DNA from: a virus
Virus record (IMG/VR): IMGVR_UViG_3300031787_000431
Coordinates: 1-35,400 of that record
Reading direction: 5' to 3' (one strand)
Length of the DNA: 35,400 bases
This document shows positions 1 through 6,809 of the stretch, piece after piece. Within the stretch, counting starts at the first letter, position 1; each line of letters opens with the position of its first letter. Below the pieces are notes generated by a model, which did no database searches, had not been told where the DNA came from, and worked only from the letters and a program-made list of their open reading frames with translations. Made by a program: the position numbers and the translations under genes.

Positions 1-15
1 GACGGTGCGCATGAC

Positions 16-210
16 ATGAGCGGCGAGCCCATCAACGTGCTGGAAATTGCCGCCCGCAAAGGCTCGTTCGTGGTCGGCAAGGGATGGCGCAACGAACAAC
101 TGCGCCTGCGCTGCACCAACCTTGTTGCGGCCGGCCTGATGGTCAAGCGGCACGGCGAATACATCATCACCGACAAGGGCCGGAAGGTTCTGGCAGAGGA
201 CACGAAATGA
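16..210 (+). CDS. Small winged-helix-like phage protein
   Basis: A 64-aa protein. Residues of roughly 8-60 read like a winged helix: an N-terminal helix, a recognition-type helix around NEQLRLRCTNLVAAG, and a wing (GEYIITDKGRKVL). That fold suggests DNA binding, but no family can be named. The ATG overlaps the TGA of an upstream frame (ATGA at 16-19), so a preceding gene probably ends just inside the left edge. Its own stop overlaps the next start by ATGA. The role is not known; sitting first in the recombination block it could be a regulator or accessory protein. Confidence 0.6.
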   Translation: MSGEPINVLEIAARKGSFVVGKGWRNEQLRLRCTNLVAAGLMVKRHGEYIITDKGRKVLAEDTK

Positions 211-1037
211 CCGACAACCTCGCCATCTGGAACAAGCTCGGCAAGACCGACCCCGACCAGACCAAAGCGTTCCAGCGCGGCGGTGGGTTCAAGGGAACGG
301 CCATCAAGCCGGTCTATACCGAACAGAAAATGACGGAAGTCTTCGGCCCCTGCGGAACGGGCTGGGGCTTCACGGAGCCGCGCTTTGAACTGGTGACGGC
401 ATCCGAAGGCCAGACCGCCGTCTATTGCTGGCTATCCCTTTGGTACGTCCACAATGGCGTGCGCTCCGAACCCATTCCCGGCGTCGGCGGTGACTTCGTG
501 GTGGTCAAGCAGCGCGACGGCCTGCGGACCAATGACGAGGCGTTCAAGGCCGCGTTCACGGACGCCATCGGCAACGCGATGAAGCACCTGGGCATGTCGG
601 CTGACGTGCACATGGGGCTCTTCGACGACAGCAAATACGTCCGCTCTTTGAGAGAGGACAAGGAACCGGCTGGCAATCCCGCCAGTCGCGGCGCGGGGGC
701 TGTTAGCTCTCCGCAGGCTCCCGCGCCAGCCAATCGAACGCCCGGTGGTGAAACTCTCGCCGGTCGAGAAGCGGGGGCCGTGAAACAAGGGACAGCTCCC
801 GCTTCGATTACCCAGGATCAGGCGACGTTCATTGACGGCAGCAAGCGGGCTCTGGCCCTCGCTGAATCCGTGACGGACGTTGCCGAATGGGAAGAGCGCA
901 ACAAGCCCGAGGCAGCCCGCCTTGGCTTCCGTCGCGACAACCCCGCTGGCGTGGCGCTTCGCAAGGCGATCAACGACCGCATTGCAGAGATTGAGTTGGC
1001 AGACATGCCGGCTGGGCAGTTGGAGGTGGCGGAATGA
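207..1037 (+). CDS. Single-strand annealing protein, Rad52/Sak-like
   Basis: A 276-aa protein. The N-terminal 150 residues hold a compact domain with GGFKGTAIKP, a FGPCGTGWGF block, and NAMKHLGMSADV followed by LFDDSKY. The last part resembles the Rad52/Sak arrangement of an alanine-rich helix followed by a short loop. From about residue 150 the sequence is Pro/Ala/Gly-rich linker and then a helical tail, as in many phage annealing proteins. The expected role is annealing complementary ssDNA in phage recombination, working with NinB and the SSB-like protein downstream. The start at 207 (ATGA overlap) is chosen over an earlier in-frame ATG at 84, which would run through the upstream gene. The Rad52-like assignment is by pattern memory, not by alignment. 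Confidence 0.65.
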   Translation: MTDNLAIWNKLGKTDPDQTKAFQRGGGFKGTAIKPVYTEQKMTEVFGPCGTGWGFTEPRFELVTASEGQTAVYCWLSLWYVHNGVRSEPIPGVGGDFVVVKQRDGLRTNDEAFKAAFTDAIGNAMKHLGMSADVHMGLFDDSKYVRSLREDKEPAGNPASRGAGAVSSPQAPAPANRTPGGETLAGREAGAVKQGTAPASITQDQATFIDGSKRALALAESVTDVAEWEERNKPEAARLGFRRDNPAGVALRKAINDRIAEIELADMPAGQLEVAE

Positions 1038-1375
1038 GCTACGATGTCCGCATCGGAGATTTTGACGCCAACTACACGAGCAACGCTGGTAAGCTGTATC
1101 ATCGCCACATTGAGCGCGATGACGAGACTGGCTTGCAGGCCCTTCACGGCCTCACCGGCAAGCAGGCGCACGCTCTTATCGCGCAGGCTCTGGATCGCAT
1201 CCACCACGAATATGTGAGCGTCAGCAAGTCAGGCGAAATTGGCGCGCGATCCTTTTGCGCTCAATACGACGCGCCGAATGGATGGGGCAGCACTGCGGGG
1301 GCTTTGATCTTCCTCGCCAGGATTGCGGCGGCGTGCGCTGAGAACCCACGCAAACGCGTGTCGGTGTGCGCATGA
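1034..1375 (+). CDS. Conserved phage hypothetical protein, MSYD/NYTSN type
   Basis: A 113-aa protein beginning MSYDVRIGDFDANYTSN and ending with a block around YDAPNGWGSTAGAL followed by a helix (FLARIAAACAENP). I recognise the pattern as a family that recurs in phage early regions, but I know no function for it. It starts on an ATGA overlap with the annealing protein and ends on an ATGA overlap with ninB, so it is translationally coupled to the recombination genes. Confidence 0.7.
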   Translation: MSYDVRIGDFDANYTSNAGKLYHRHIERDDETGLQALHGLTGKQAHALIAQALDRIHHEYVSVSKSGEIGARSFCAQYDAPNGWGSTAGALIFLARIAAACAENPRKRVSVCA

Positions 1376-1767
1376 GCCGCCCAACACTCGTTCTCGTCAA
1401 CCCGGCCATTCGCTCCAAGGCTCACGTCTGGATCGACAAGGCCCCGCCCGGAACCAGGGTCGAGTTTAAGGCTCCGAAGCGGACGCTGCCCCAGAACGCG
1501 AGGATGTGGGCAATGCTCACGGACGTTGCCACGCAGGTTCCGTGGCACGGCCTGAAACTGTCGCCTGACGACTGGAAATTGCTGTTCCTCGACGCTCTCA
1601 AGCGTGAGGTCCGCATGGTGCCAAATCTGGACGGGAACGGCTTTGTCAGCCTTGGCCGCTCGTCCTCGGATCTATCGAAGGCAGAGATGGGCGACCTGAT
1701 GACGCTCATCGAAATGTTCGGCGCGAAGCACGGCGTCAAGTTTCACGAACAGGAGAACGCAGCATGA
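1372..1767 (+). CDS. ninB: NinB family recombination protein
   Basis: A 131-aa protein carrying the NinB signature: LVNPAIRSKA at the N-terminus, a FKAPKRTLPQNARMW block, then WKLLFLDALKRE, a GFVSLGRSSSDLSKAEM segment and a C-terminal IEMFGAKHGVKF. In phage lambda the NinB (Orf) protein acts in recombination mediated by annealing and can substitute for RecFOR. The length is close to the family norm. ATG at 1372 overlaps the previous stop; a GTG two codons upstream (1366) is a possible alternative. It sits between an annealing protein and an SSB-like protein, as expected for a recombination cassette. Confidence 0.9.
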   Translation: MSRPTLVLVNPAIRSKAHVWIDKAPPGTRVEFKAPKRTLPQNARMWAMLTDVATQVPWHGLKLSPDDWKLLFLDALKREVRMVPNLDGNGFVSLGRSSSDLSKAEMGDLMTLIEMFGAKHGVKFHEQENAA

Positions 1768-1997
1768 CTGACCGATTTGACATTACCTTTGCCGAGGACA
1801 AGGGCGACGGGACGAAACGCTGGCACAACGTCGGCGCGATGTTCCCGGCCAAGAACGGCAAAGAGGGTTTTTCGATCAAACTCGTTGGCCCGCACGGCGT
1901 GACCTGGCTGTCCGCCTTCCCCGCGAAGGAGAAGGACCAGCCCCGTCAGGGCTCCCGTCCTGCGGCGCGGGATGACGATTCAGAGATCCCGTTCTGA
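1764..1997 (+). CDS. Mini SSB-like protein with acidic C-terminal tip
   Basis: A 77-aa protein. About 50 residues contain an OB-like beta pattern (RFDITFAEDKGDGTKRWHNVG, split around residues 4-24, and FSIKLVGPHG). A Pro/Arg/Gln linker follows, then the C-terminus DDDSEIPF. That tip matches the acidic peptide bacterial SSB uses to recruit partner proteins. It is much shorter than a canonical SSB (about 150-180 aa), so it is either a minimal ssDNA-binding protein or a mimic of the SSB tip. It overlaps ninB by ATGA and is probably part of the annealing cassette. Confidence 0.6.
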   Translation: MTDRFDITFAEDKGDGTKRWHNVGAMFPAKNGKEGFSIKLVGPHGVTWLSAFPAKEKDQPRQGSRPAARDDDSEIPF

Positions 1998-2007
1998 GGA
2001 GGCGAAG

Positions 2008-2253
2008 ATGACCCTGATCCTTCCCCGCCGCCGTTTCCTCGCTGGCCTTGTCGGCATCATTGCTGCCCCGGCCATCGTGCGCGCGGACAACATCATGAAG
2101 GTGGCGAGCGCGCCTATCGCTTCCGATACCGTCTTCGTGAGCGAATACAGGGATGCGTTCATCCGCGCCTTCGAGGAGCGCCAATTGCACCTCTTGCAGT
2201 GGGTAAGTTCCGTCGAACGTGATGGAGTTTTCTTTCTGGTGAAGGCCTCCTAA
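2008..2253 (+). CDS. Small exported protein with Tat-type signal
   Basis: An 81-aa protein. The N-terminus has a twin-arginine type signal: PRRRFLAGL, then a hydrophobic stretch, ending APAIVRA as a plausible signal peptidase site near residue 25. The mature part is only about 55 residues and has no known domain. The start at 2008 is preferred over an upstream in-frame ATG because GAGGAGG lies just before it. I recall similar Tat-signal miniproteins in rhizobial prophages, but none with an assigned function. Its place between recombination genes is odd for an exported protein. Confidence 0.65.
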   Translation: MTLILPRRRFLAGLVGIIAAPAIVRADNIMKVASAPIASDTVFVSEYRDAFIRAFEERQLHLLQWVSSVERDGVFFLVKAS

Positions 2254-2654
2254 TGGCCCACACCCTCCCCACCTTCGCCCCCATCGGCAGCCTCTTGAAA
2301 GGCGACAGGAAGGCCCGCAAGCCCGCCAAGACGAGAGCCAGGGATGACGCGCACCTTCGCTTCATCGCAAGCCTCCCCTGTGCCGTCTCTGGCGTTCAGG
2401 GGAGGACACAGGCCGCGCATTTACGGTTCGCGTCTGCGGAGTATGGCAAACCCATAACCGGGATCGGCACGAAGGCGTCGGATTGCTGGGTGTTGCCCCT
2501 ATCGGTCGAGATGCACGACGAACAGCACCGCGCCGGGGATGAACTGGCGTGGTGGCAGTCCAAGGGAATTCACGATCCGCTATTGCTTGCTTTGCGCCTG
2601 TACGCCGTGAGCGGGGATGAGGTCGAGGCGCGGAAGATACTCGCGAGGATGTGA
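2253..2654 (+). CDS. DUF968-like putative HNH nuclease
   Basis: A 133-aa protein. After a basic N-terminus (about 25 residues) come LPCAVSG (single cysteine), AAHLRF, a K.SD motif, PLSVEMHDEQHRAGDE and WWQSKGIHDPL. This spaced C, H, HD, H pattern is that of the DUF968 / RecA-dependent-nuclease-like HNH proteins of phage early regions. The metal ligands look intact, although the usual CxxC is reduced to one Cys. It may act in recombination or junction processing. It starts on a TAATG overlap with the preceding gene. Confidence 0.65.
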   Translation: MAHTLPTFAPIGSLLKGDRKARKPAKTRARDDAHLRFIASLPCAVSGVQGRTQAAHLRFASAEYGKPITGIGTKASDCWVLPLSVEMHDEQHRAGDELAWWQSKGIHDPLLLALRLYAVSGDEVEARKILARM

Positions 2655-2824
2655 TGGAAGACAGAAAAGCGATGATTGCGAAAGGCTTTTTCGTGGTCGG
2701 CCATGCGATGCTTTTCGCTGGGCTGGCCGGTGTCTGGATGGACCGTTACGTGCCGGGGTTCACCACGATGGCGCTGGGCATCTTCCTTATCGGCATTCCT
2801 GTCCTGTGGGCGGCTGACCGATGA
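2654..2824 (+). CDS. Two-TM small membrane protein
   Basis: A 56-aa protein, MEDRKAM then a hydrophobic helix (about 9-28), a short loop WMDRYVPGF, and a second helix (about 36-52) ending WAADR. The start overlaps the stop of the DUF968-like gene (TGATG), and the stop overlaps the next gene by ATGA, which supports it as a real coupled gene. No family is recognised. Small inner-membrane proteins in phage early regions are sometimes superinfection-exclusion factors, but nothing here shows that. Confidence 0.6.
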   Translation: MEDRKAMIAKGFFVVGHAMLFAGLAGVWMDRYVPGFTTMALGIFLIGIPVLWAADR

Positions 2825-3072
2825 GCAAGGCACTAGAAGCGGCTGTGAAGGCTGCACACGACCTTCTACTGAAGGAGCCGGGGCCGACATTCCATGACGT
2901 GTCTGTCGGCAAAGATGGCATCCGCGCCATCATCACCGCGTTTCTAGACGCGGCTGCGCGAGACGATGAGGTGTGCAGGCTGGTGTGGGTGGCGACGAAC
3001 TTCGAAGCGAACGAGATCGAAGAGGGGCGCGCTGCGATCCTCGAACTGAAGGAGGCGGTCAATGCATCATGA
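2821..3072 (+). CDS. Hypothetical protein
   Basis: An 83-aa, mostly helical acidic protein with no recognised domain. It starts on an ATGA overlap and its end overlaps the next ORF by 11 bases. Codon use is like its neighbours. Function is unknown. Confidence 0.55.
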   Translation: MSKALEAAVKAAHDLLLKEPGPTFHDVSVGKDGIRAIITAFLDAAARDDEVCRLVWVATNFEANEIEEGRAAILELKEAVNAS

Positions 3073-3313
3073 CTTCGACGAAGACGAGTGGGAGCGGGTC
3101 GTTGAAACTCGTCCCTGCACAAGTTGCAACGGCGATCTTCGGCAATGCAATGGCAGGTGTAACGGATCGTTCTCATACGGGATGAGGCGCAGGACACCCG
3201 CCGAAGTGGCGCGGATTAAGTCCGAACGCCGCATTTCCGCTGAAGACCGCATCTTGGCGGAAGCTGATGCCATTCGCGCACGCCGAGCCGCACTGAAGGA
3301 GAGCGTGGGGTGA
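3062..3313 (+). CDS. Small zinc-ribbon-like protein
   Basis: An 83-aa protein. Near residue 18 begins CTSCNGDLRQCNGRC, giving CxxC...CxxxC, a likely zinc knuckle. It is followed by a basic patch (MRRRTPAEVARIKSERR) and a charged helix. A nucleic-acid-binding accessory role is plausible but not shown. It overlaps the genes on both sides (11 bases before; GTGA after). Confidence 0.55.
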   Translation: MHHDFDEDEWERVVETRPCTSCNGDLRQCNGRCNGSFSYGMRRRTPAEVARIKSERRISAEDRILAEADAIRARRAALKESVG

Positions 3314-3507
3314 CGAGACGCGCCGCGCTCTTCAGGCAGACGGATCTAGCCCGCGCCATTCGCACCGCGAAGGCCGAGGGGATGCCGCTGGCTGGCGTTC
3401 GCATCAGTCCAGAAGGTGAAATCTTCGTCGCCTTCGTCAATGCCGAGCCAAAGCCGGCAACCTCATTCGATGAATGGAAAGCCAGAAGTGACGCGCGTAA
3501 GGCTTAA
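3310..3507 (+). CDS. Small protein upstream of the integrase, possible excisionase-like factor
   Basis: A 65-aa protein starting with GTG in a GTGA overlap. The core RRAALFRQTDLARAIRTAKA followed by GVRISPEGEIFV is a pattern I recall as a conserved ORF directly before tyrosine integrases in alphaproteobacterial phages. Its size, basic N-terminal helix and place next to int fit a directionality factor, but no excisionase family is recognised. Its 3' end overlaps int by 38 bases. Confidence 0.6.
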   Translation: MTRRAALFRQTDLARAIRTAKAEGMPLAGVRISPEGEIFVAFVNAEPKPATSFDEWKARSDARKA

Positions 3508-4561
3508 GGGCCTCAACAAGAAGACCGTGAAGCTCGCGAGCGGCGTGACCGTCACCTATTGGTATGCGTGGAAGGGCGGCCCCAGGTTGCCCGGCAAGCC
3601 CGGCTCCAACGAGTTCATGGCCGCTTATAACAAGGCGGTATCGGCGCGCACTGACAAGAGCGCGGGCACACTGCAAAGCCTTCTGGACGCCTTCCAGAAG
3701 AGCCGCAACTTCACCGGCCTTCGGGACCGGACCCGCCTCGACTATACCGCCAAGATCAAGGCCATCGAAGCCGAGTTCAGCGACTTCCCGCTGGCAGCCC
3801 TTGGGGACAAGCGCACTCGCCACGAGTTCATGGCGTGGCGCGACCGGCTCGCAGAGAAGTCGCTTCGGCAAGCTGATTATGCGTGGGTTGTCCTTGCCCG
3901 CATTCTGTCGTGGTCTAAGGGTCGCGGTCTGATTGATGTCAACCCCTGCGAGCGCGGGGGTAGGCTGTATGACGAGACGCGCGCCGACAAGGTGTGGTCG
4001 GCAGAGGATGAAGCTGCGTTCAAGGCCAAGGCACCGAAGGAATTGGTCCTTGCGCTGATGCTGGCCTTGTGGACCGGACAGCGGCAGGGCGATCTTCTGG
4101 CGCTCGACTGGTCAGCCTATGACGGCGAGAAGATCAGGCTTCAGCAGTCCAAGACCGGAACGCGGGTGACGATCCCTGTCGGCGCTCCGCTGAAGGAAAT
4201 CCTTGATCCCTTGCGTGGTCAGGGGCGGATCATGCTGAACACGCGCGGACACGCATGGACGGAGGAAGGCTTTCGCGCCTCATGGGCCAAGGCGCAGCGC
4301 AAGGCGAAGGTGACAGGAGTGACGTTCAACGACCTGCGCGGCACTGCGATAACCCGGCTGGCACTCGCCGGCTGCACCGAGGCTGAAATCGCGACGATCA
4401 GCGGCCACAGCCTGCGGGACGTGCGCTCAATTCTGGACGCGAACTACCTGCACCGCGACACGCGGCTGGGTGATTCCGCCATGAAAAAGAGGGAAGAACA
4501 CGAGAAGAAATTCCCGAACGACTTCCCGAACGCGAAAAAGCGTGGTAGCGTGCAAGAGTGA
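3470..4561 (+). CDS. int: Tyrosine-type phage integrase
   Basis: A 363-aa integrase. An N-terminal beta/DNA-binding region is followed by a SAM-like core-binding domain (about 70-170) and a catalytic domain. Seen catalytic residues: Arg about 205 (TGQRQGDLL), Arg about 290 in NDLRGT, His about 313 (SGHSLRDV), and the nucleophile Tyr about 326 (ANYLHRD). The box II residue normally His (HDLR) is Asn about 287. It should recombine attP with attB; the tRNA-Gln fragment directly downstream is the probable attP core. The ATG at 3470 is preferred over 3416, which lies deeper inside the previous gene. Confidence 0.93.
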   Translation: MNGKPEVTRVRLKGLNKKTVKLASGVTVTYWYAWKGGPRLPGKPGSNEFMAAYNKAVSARTDKSAGTLQSLLDAFQKSRNFTGLRDRTRLDYTAKIKAIEAEFSDFPLAALGDKRTRHEFMAWRDRLAEKSLRQADYAWVVLARILSWSKGRGLIDVNPCERGGRLYDETRADKVWSAEDEAAFKAKAPKELVLALMLALWTGQRQGDLLALDWSAYDGEKIRLQQSKTGTRVTIPVGAPLKEILDPLRGQGRIMLNTRGHAWTEEGFRASWAKAQRKAKVTGVTFNDLRGTAITRLALAGCTEAEIATISGHSLRDVRSILDANYLHRDTRLGDSAMKKREEHEKKFPNDFPNAKKRGSVQE

Positions 4562-4565
4562 TTTT

Positions 4566-4662
4566 CGCAGTTGAATCAACGCTTCGGCGGTGGCTGGGGG
4601 ACCTGGATTCGAACCAAGATTCTCGGAGTCAGAGTCCGTTCTAATCCGTTGATTCGACTGCG
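4566..4662. repeat. 16-bp inverted repeat framing the attP core
   Basis: CGCAGTTGAATCAACG (4566-4581) and CGTTGATTCGACTGCG (4647-4662) are inverted copies with one mismatch. The 65 bases between them hold the tRNA-Gln 3' fragment, and the centre of the repeat (4614) falls at the middle of that fragment. They may be integrase binding sites around the strand-exchange region. The symmetry is seen directly; the role is inferred. Confidence 0.7.
4591..4638 (-). other. attP core: 3' half of tRNA-Gln(CUG)
   Basis: Read on the minus strand, this is the anticodon arm with loop CTCTGAC (anticodon CTG), a T-arm with TTCGAAT, the 3' acceptor strand TCCCCCA, discriminator G and an encoded CCA. There is no D-arm and no 5' acceptor strand (which would be TGGGGGA) on the other side, so it is not an intact tRNA gene. 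Phages that integrate into tRNA genes carry such a 3' fragment to restore the gene. It lies 30 bases after int, as expected for attP. Host target: tRNA-Gln(CUG). Confidence 0.8.
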
Positions 4663-4692
4663 CTTTGGTCCCGAAACAGAGGGAAAGCGCAG

Positions 4693-5259
4693 ATGACAGA
4701 TCAAGACGTTACGCTGGAAATCCCGAACGCTTCCCCCTCCCGAGACACGCCGGGAGGGGGGGGTTCCCGAGGGGAGGCGGGCGGGTGGCGCAAGATCGAC
4801 GGCATCTTTCCCACTGACCGACTTCTGCTCTTGTCTGCGGTCGGATGGCCACCTGCGGCAATGCGGGGCGAGCCGTGGCCTGTGAAGGTCGGCGGCTGGT
4901 GGGATGAACGCTGGCACGTCTTCGGCGCGTCGTGGGAGCCTACCCACTGGCGAGAACTGCCCGAGCCGCCCGAATGGTCCCCGTGGCGCGAGATGGCGAC
5001 AGCGCCGATGGATGGGACGGTCATCGAGATCATGGCCGAGGGCTATGACCGGCCATTCCTCATCAGGGGCGAACTTGGTTTCGTTGACGGCAGCGGGGCC
5101 GATTGCTGGTCGTGGGTGGCCGTTGAAGAGGGCAAGCACCCACCGTGCTGGTCTGGTGGCGCGTACTGGGACAGCAACGAAAACGAGATGCCATCAACCC
5201 CACCGCTGCGGTGGCGTCACTCCGCCCTCTCCCACCCCTCCGCAGGAGACCGGACATGA
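4693..5259 (+). CDS. DUF551-like protein with two similar modules
   Basis: A 188-aa protein. After a Gly-rich N-terminus (about 30 residues) there are two tryptophan-rich modules. The first begins GGWRKIDGIFPTDRLLLL and ends HWRELPEPP; the second begins SPWREMATAPMDGTVIEI and ends PPLRWRH. They resemble the W-x-x-I-x-x-A-P-x-D-G...HW.PLP repeats of DUF551-type phage proteins, whose function is unknown. The N-terminal coding part contains a perfect 8-bp stem and a run of eight G (4762-4769). It is the first gene after attP in the rightward accessory block. Confidence 0.65.
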   Translation: MTDQDVTLEIPNASPSRDTPGGGGSRGEAGGWRKIDGIFPTDRLLLLSAVGWPPAAMRGEPWPVKVGGWWDERWHVFGASWEPTHWRELPEPPEWSPWREMATAPMDGTVIEIMAEGYDRPFLIRGELGFVDGSGADCWSWVAVEEGKHPPCWSGGAYWDSNENEMPSTPPLRWRHSALSHPSAGDRT

Positions 5260-5639
5260 GTGAACACCCCATGACCGCGCTGGCAGAGAAGGTGGAGGCA
5301 CTTGCCGGGCCGTGCCGCGAGACGGATGCAAAGATTTACGTCGCTGTCTACATCACACGGGGTGAGACAGGCCGTCCGATGGATGACGTTTACGAGCCTG
5401 CCATCGACGTGCCCCGCTACACCGCCTCCGTCGATGCTGTCCTCGCGCTGATCGCGGAGAAGATGCCGCGGGTTAGGTGCGAGATCGTTGGCGGCCTCGA
5501 CTATTCATCCGCTCGTATCGTCACCGGATGGGGGGCTCGTCGGCGAGCGCTGACATACACCGTCGATCGTCCCGACAATTACGCCGCGATCTGCGCCGTC
5601 GCCGCCTTCCTCCGCGCCATGGAGAACGACAATGGCTGA
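5256..5639 (+). CDS. Hypothetical protein, MTALAEKVEA family
   Basis: A 127-aa protein with a Cys pair absent and no known domain. It has an N-terminal helix (MTALAEKVEALAG), a beta-rich middle (AKIYVAVYITRGE), and a C-terminal helix (AAICAVAAFLRAMEND). It begins on an ATGA overlap with the DUF551-like gene; an internal ATG at 5271 matches the start of the deleted paralogue at 8182 and could be used instead. The end overlaps the next gene by 8 bases. Confidence 0.6.
   Translation: MSEHPMTALAEKVEALAGPCRETDAKIYVAVYITRGETGRPMDDVYEPAIDVPRYTASVDAVLALIAEKMPRVRCEIVGGLDYSSARIVTGWGARRRALTYTVDRPDNYAAICAVAAFLRAMENDNG
5264..5299 (+). repeat. 36-bp direct repeat, copy 1 (copy 2 at 8175-8210)
   Basis: The 36 bases from 5264 to 5299 recur exactly at 8175-8210. 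Each copy covers the start of an ORF encoding MTALAEKVEA. A further near-identical block of 15 bases occurs downstream of both copies (5429-5443 and 8220-8234). This indicates a duplicated gene; see the remnant at 8182-8262. Confidence 0.85.
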
Positions 5640-6012
5640 GACGCCGCGCGATTGGCTCATCCGCAAGGGTGGCTATTTCTATCGACCCGACTTCTGCGGC
5701 TACACGACCAGGAAGGACCAAGCAGGCCGCTACACGGAAGCAGAGGCGCGCAGCGAGGCTGCTGTCGAGCCGTGGCACATGAAAGCCATCCATGAAGGCG
5801 AATGGCCCGACACGCCAAAGACAGATGGCACCGTATCCGCCTCCACCCACACCCGCGCCATGGAGGCGCTGAGGGAGGCGCGGGAGGTGCTGGCGGAAAT
5901 CAGAGACGGCTACTTGGCCGACCAATCCGCCGAGCAGCAATTCGTGTGGGCTCAGCGCCGCGCAATCACCGCCCTCTCCCGCATCGCCGCCATCCTGAAG
6001 GACGAGCCATGA
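5632..6012 (+). CDS. Conserved phage hypothetical protein
   Basis: A 126-aa protein. The N-terminal DWLIRKGGYFYRPDFCGYTT with GRYTEAEA is a motif I recall in small proteins of alphaproteobacterial phages. The C-terminal half is a long amphipathic helix, possibly coiled coil. No function is known. It overlaps the preceding gene by 8 bases and the following one by ATGA. Confidence 0.6.
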   Translation: MAETPRDWLIRKGGYFYRPDFCGYTTRKDQAGRYTEAEARSEAAVEPWHMKAIHEGEWPDTPKTDGTVSASTHTRAMEALREAREVLAEIRDGYLADQSAEQQFVWAQRRAITALSRIAAILKDEP

Positions 6013-6809
6013 CCCGCGTCGTCTCGTGGTTCTCGTGCGGGGCCGCAAGTGCGGTCGCCACCAAGCTCGCCTTGCAGGCTGCCCGTCTGCCGCACGGCGC
6101 AGGCGAGGTCGTGATCGTCTATTGCGACACGTCCAAGCGGGAGCACCCGGACAATATGCGGTTTCTCCGCGACTGCGAAGCGTGGTTCGGTCAGCCGATC
6201 CTGATCCTCGGCAATGACGAGTACGAGCGCGACCCAGATGTCGTGTTTCGCAAGACCCGCTTTCTTGTCGGGCCGTCCGGTGCTCGCTGCACCGCCGAGT
6301 TGAAGAAGAAGGTCCGGTGGGGCTTTCAGCGCCCCGACGACGTTGTGATCCTCGGCTACACCAGCGAAGAGCACAAGACGCGCTTCGAGCGGACGCAGAA
6401 GGCGGAGCCGATGACGCGGTTCTGGCCAATCCTGCACGAGCACGGCCTGTCCAAGGGCGATTGCCTGGCGATGCTCGAAAGGGCCGGCATTGAACTGCCC
6501 GCCATGTACCGCCTCGGCTACCAGAACAATAACTGCATCGGCTGCGTCAAAGGACAGGCCGGCTACTGGAACAAGATCCGGCGCGACTTCCCCGAGCGGT
6601 TTGCAGAGATGGCGCAGATCGAGCGCGAGCTTGGCCGGGCCATCTGCAAGCGCGAGTGGAAGGAGGACGGCGTGCGCCGGCTGGAGCGCATCCCACTCGA
6701 CCGCCTGCCGCCAGACCTTGGGCGCTACGAAGACGAGCAGGAAATCCAGTGCGGCATCCTTTGCCACACGACCGAACTGACGCCAGCAAAGAAGCGGAGG
6801 GCAGCATGA
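6009..6809 (+). CDS. PP-loop / PAPS-reductase-like protein
   Basis: A 266-aa protein. The PP-loop is at the N-terminus (VVSWFSCGAASAVATKLA, about residues 4-21), followed by VVIVYCDTSKREHPDN and the conserved region GARCTAELKKKVRW. In the C-terminal half NNNCIGCVKGQAGYW gives CxxC, and CGILC lies near the end, so a metal or Fe-S site is possible. The fold activates a substrate by adenylation; family members act on sulfate, tRNA or DNA (for example the phosphorothioation enzyme DndC). The phage substrate cannot be read from sequence. No other sulfur-modification gene is nearby. Confidence 0.75.
   Translation: MTRVVSWFSCGAASAVATKLALQAARLPHGAGEVVIVYCDTSKREHPDNMRFLRDCEAWFGQPILILGNDEYERDPDVVFRKTRFLVGPSGARCTAELKKKVRWGFQRPDDVVILGYTSEEHKTRFERTQKAEPMTRFWPILHEHGLSKGDCLAMLERAGIELPAMYRLGYQNNNCIGCVKGQAGYWNKIRRDFPERFAEMAQIERELGRAICKREWKEDGVRRLERIPLDRLPPDLGRYEDEQEIQCGILCHTTELTPAKKRRAA

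Noticed and set aside
3416-3469. Upstream extension of the integrase
   Set aside because: It lies deeper inside the previous gene and adds a Ser/Gln-rich stretch not typical of integrases; the ATG at 3470 is better.
4532-4568. GCGAAAA ... TTTTCGC inverted repeat at the end of int as a terminator
   Set aside because: The loop is 23 bases and the stem only seven, with no U-run after it.
4591-4638. Functional tRNA-Gln gene
   Set aside because: The D-arm and 5' acceptor strand are absent, so only the 3' half is present.
5521-6429. Long minus-strand frame opposite the PP-loop gene
   Set aside because: Arg/Ser-rich shadow of three well-supported plus-strand genes.
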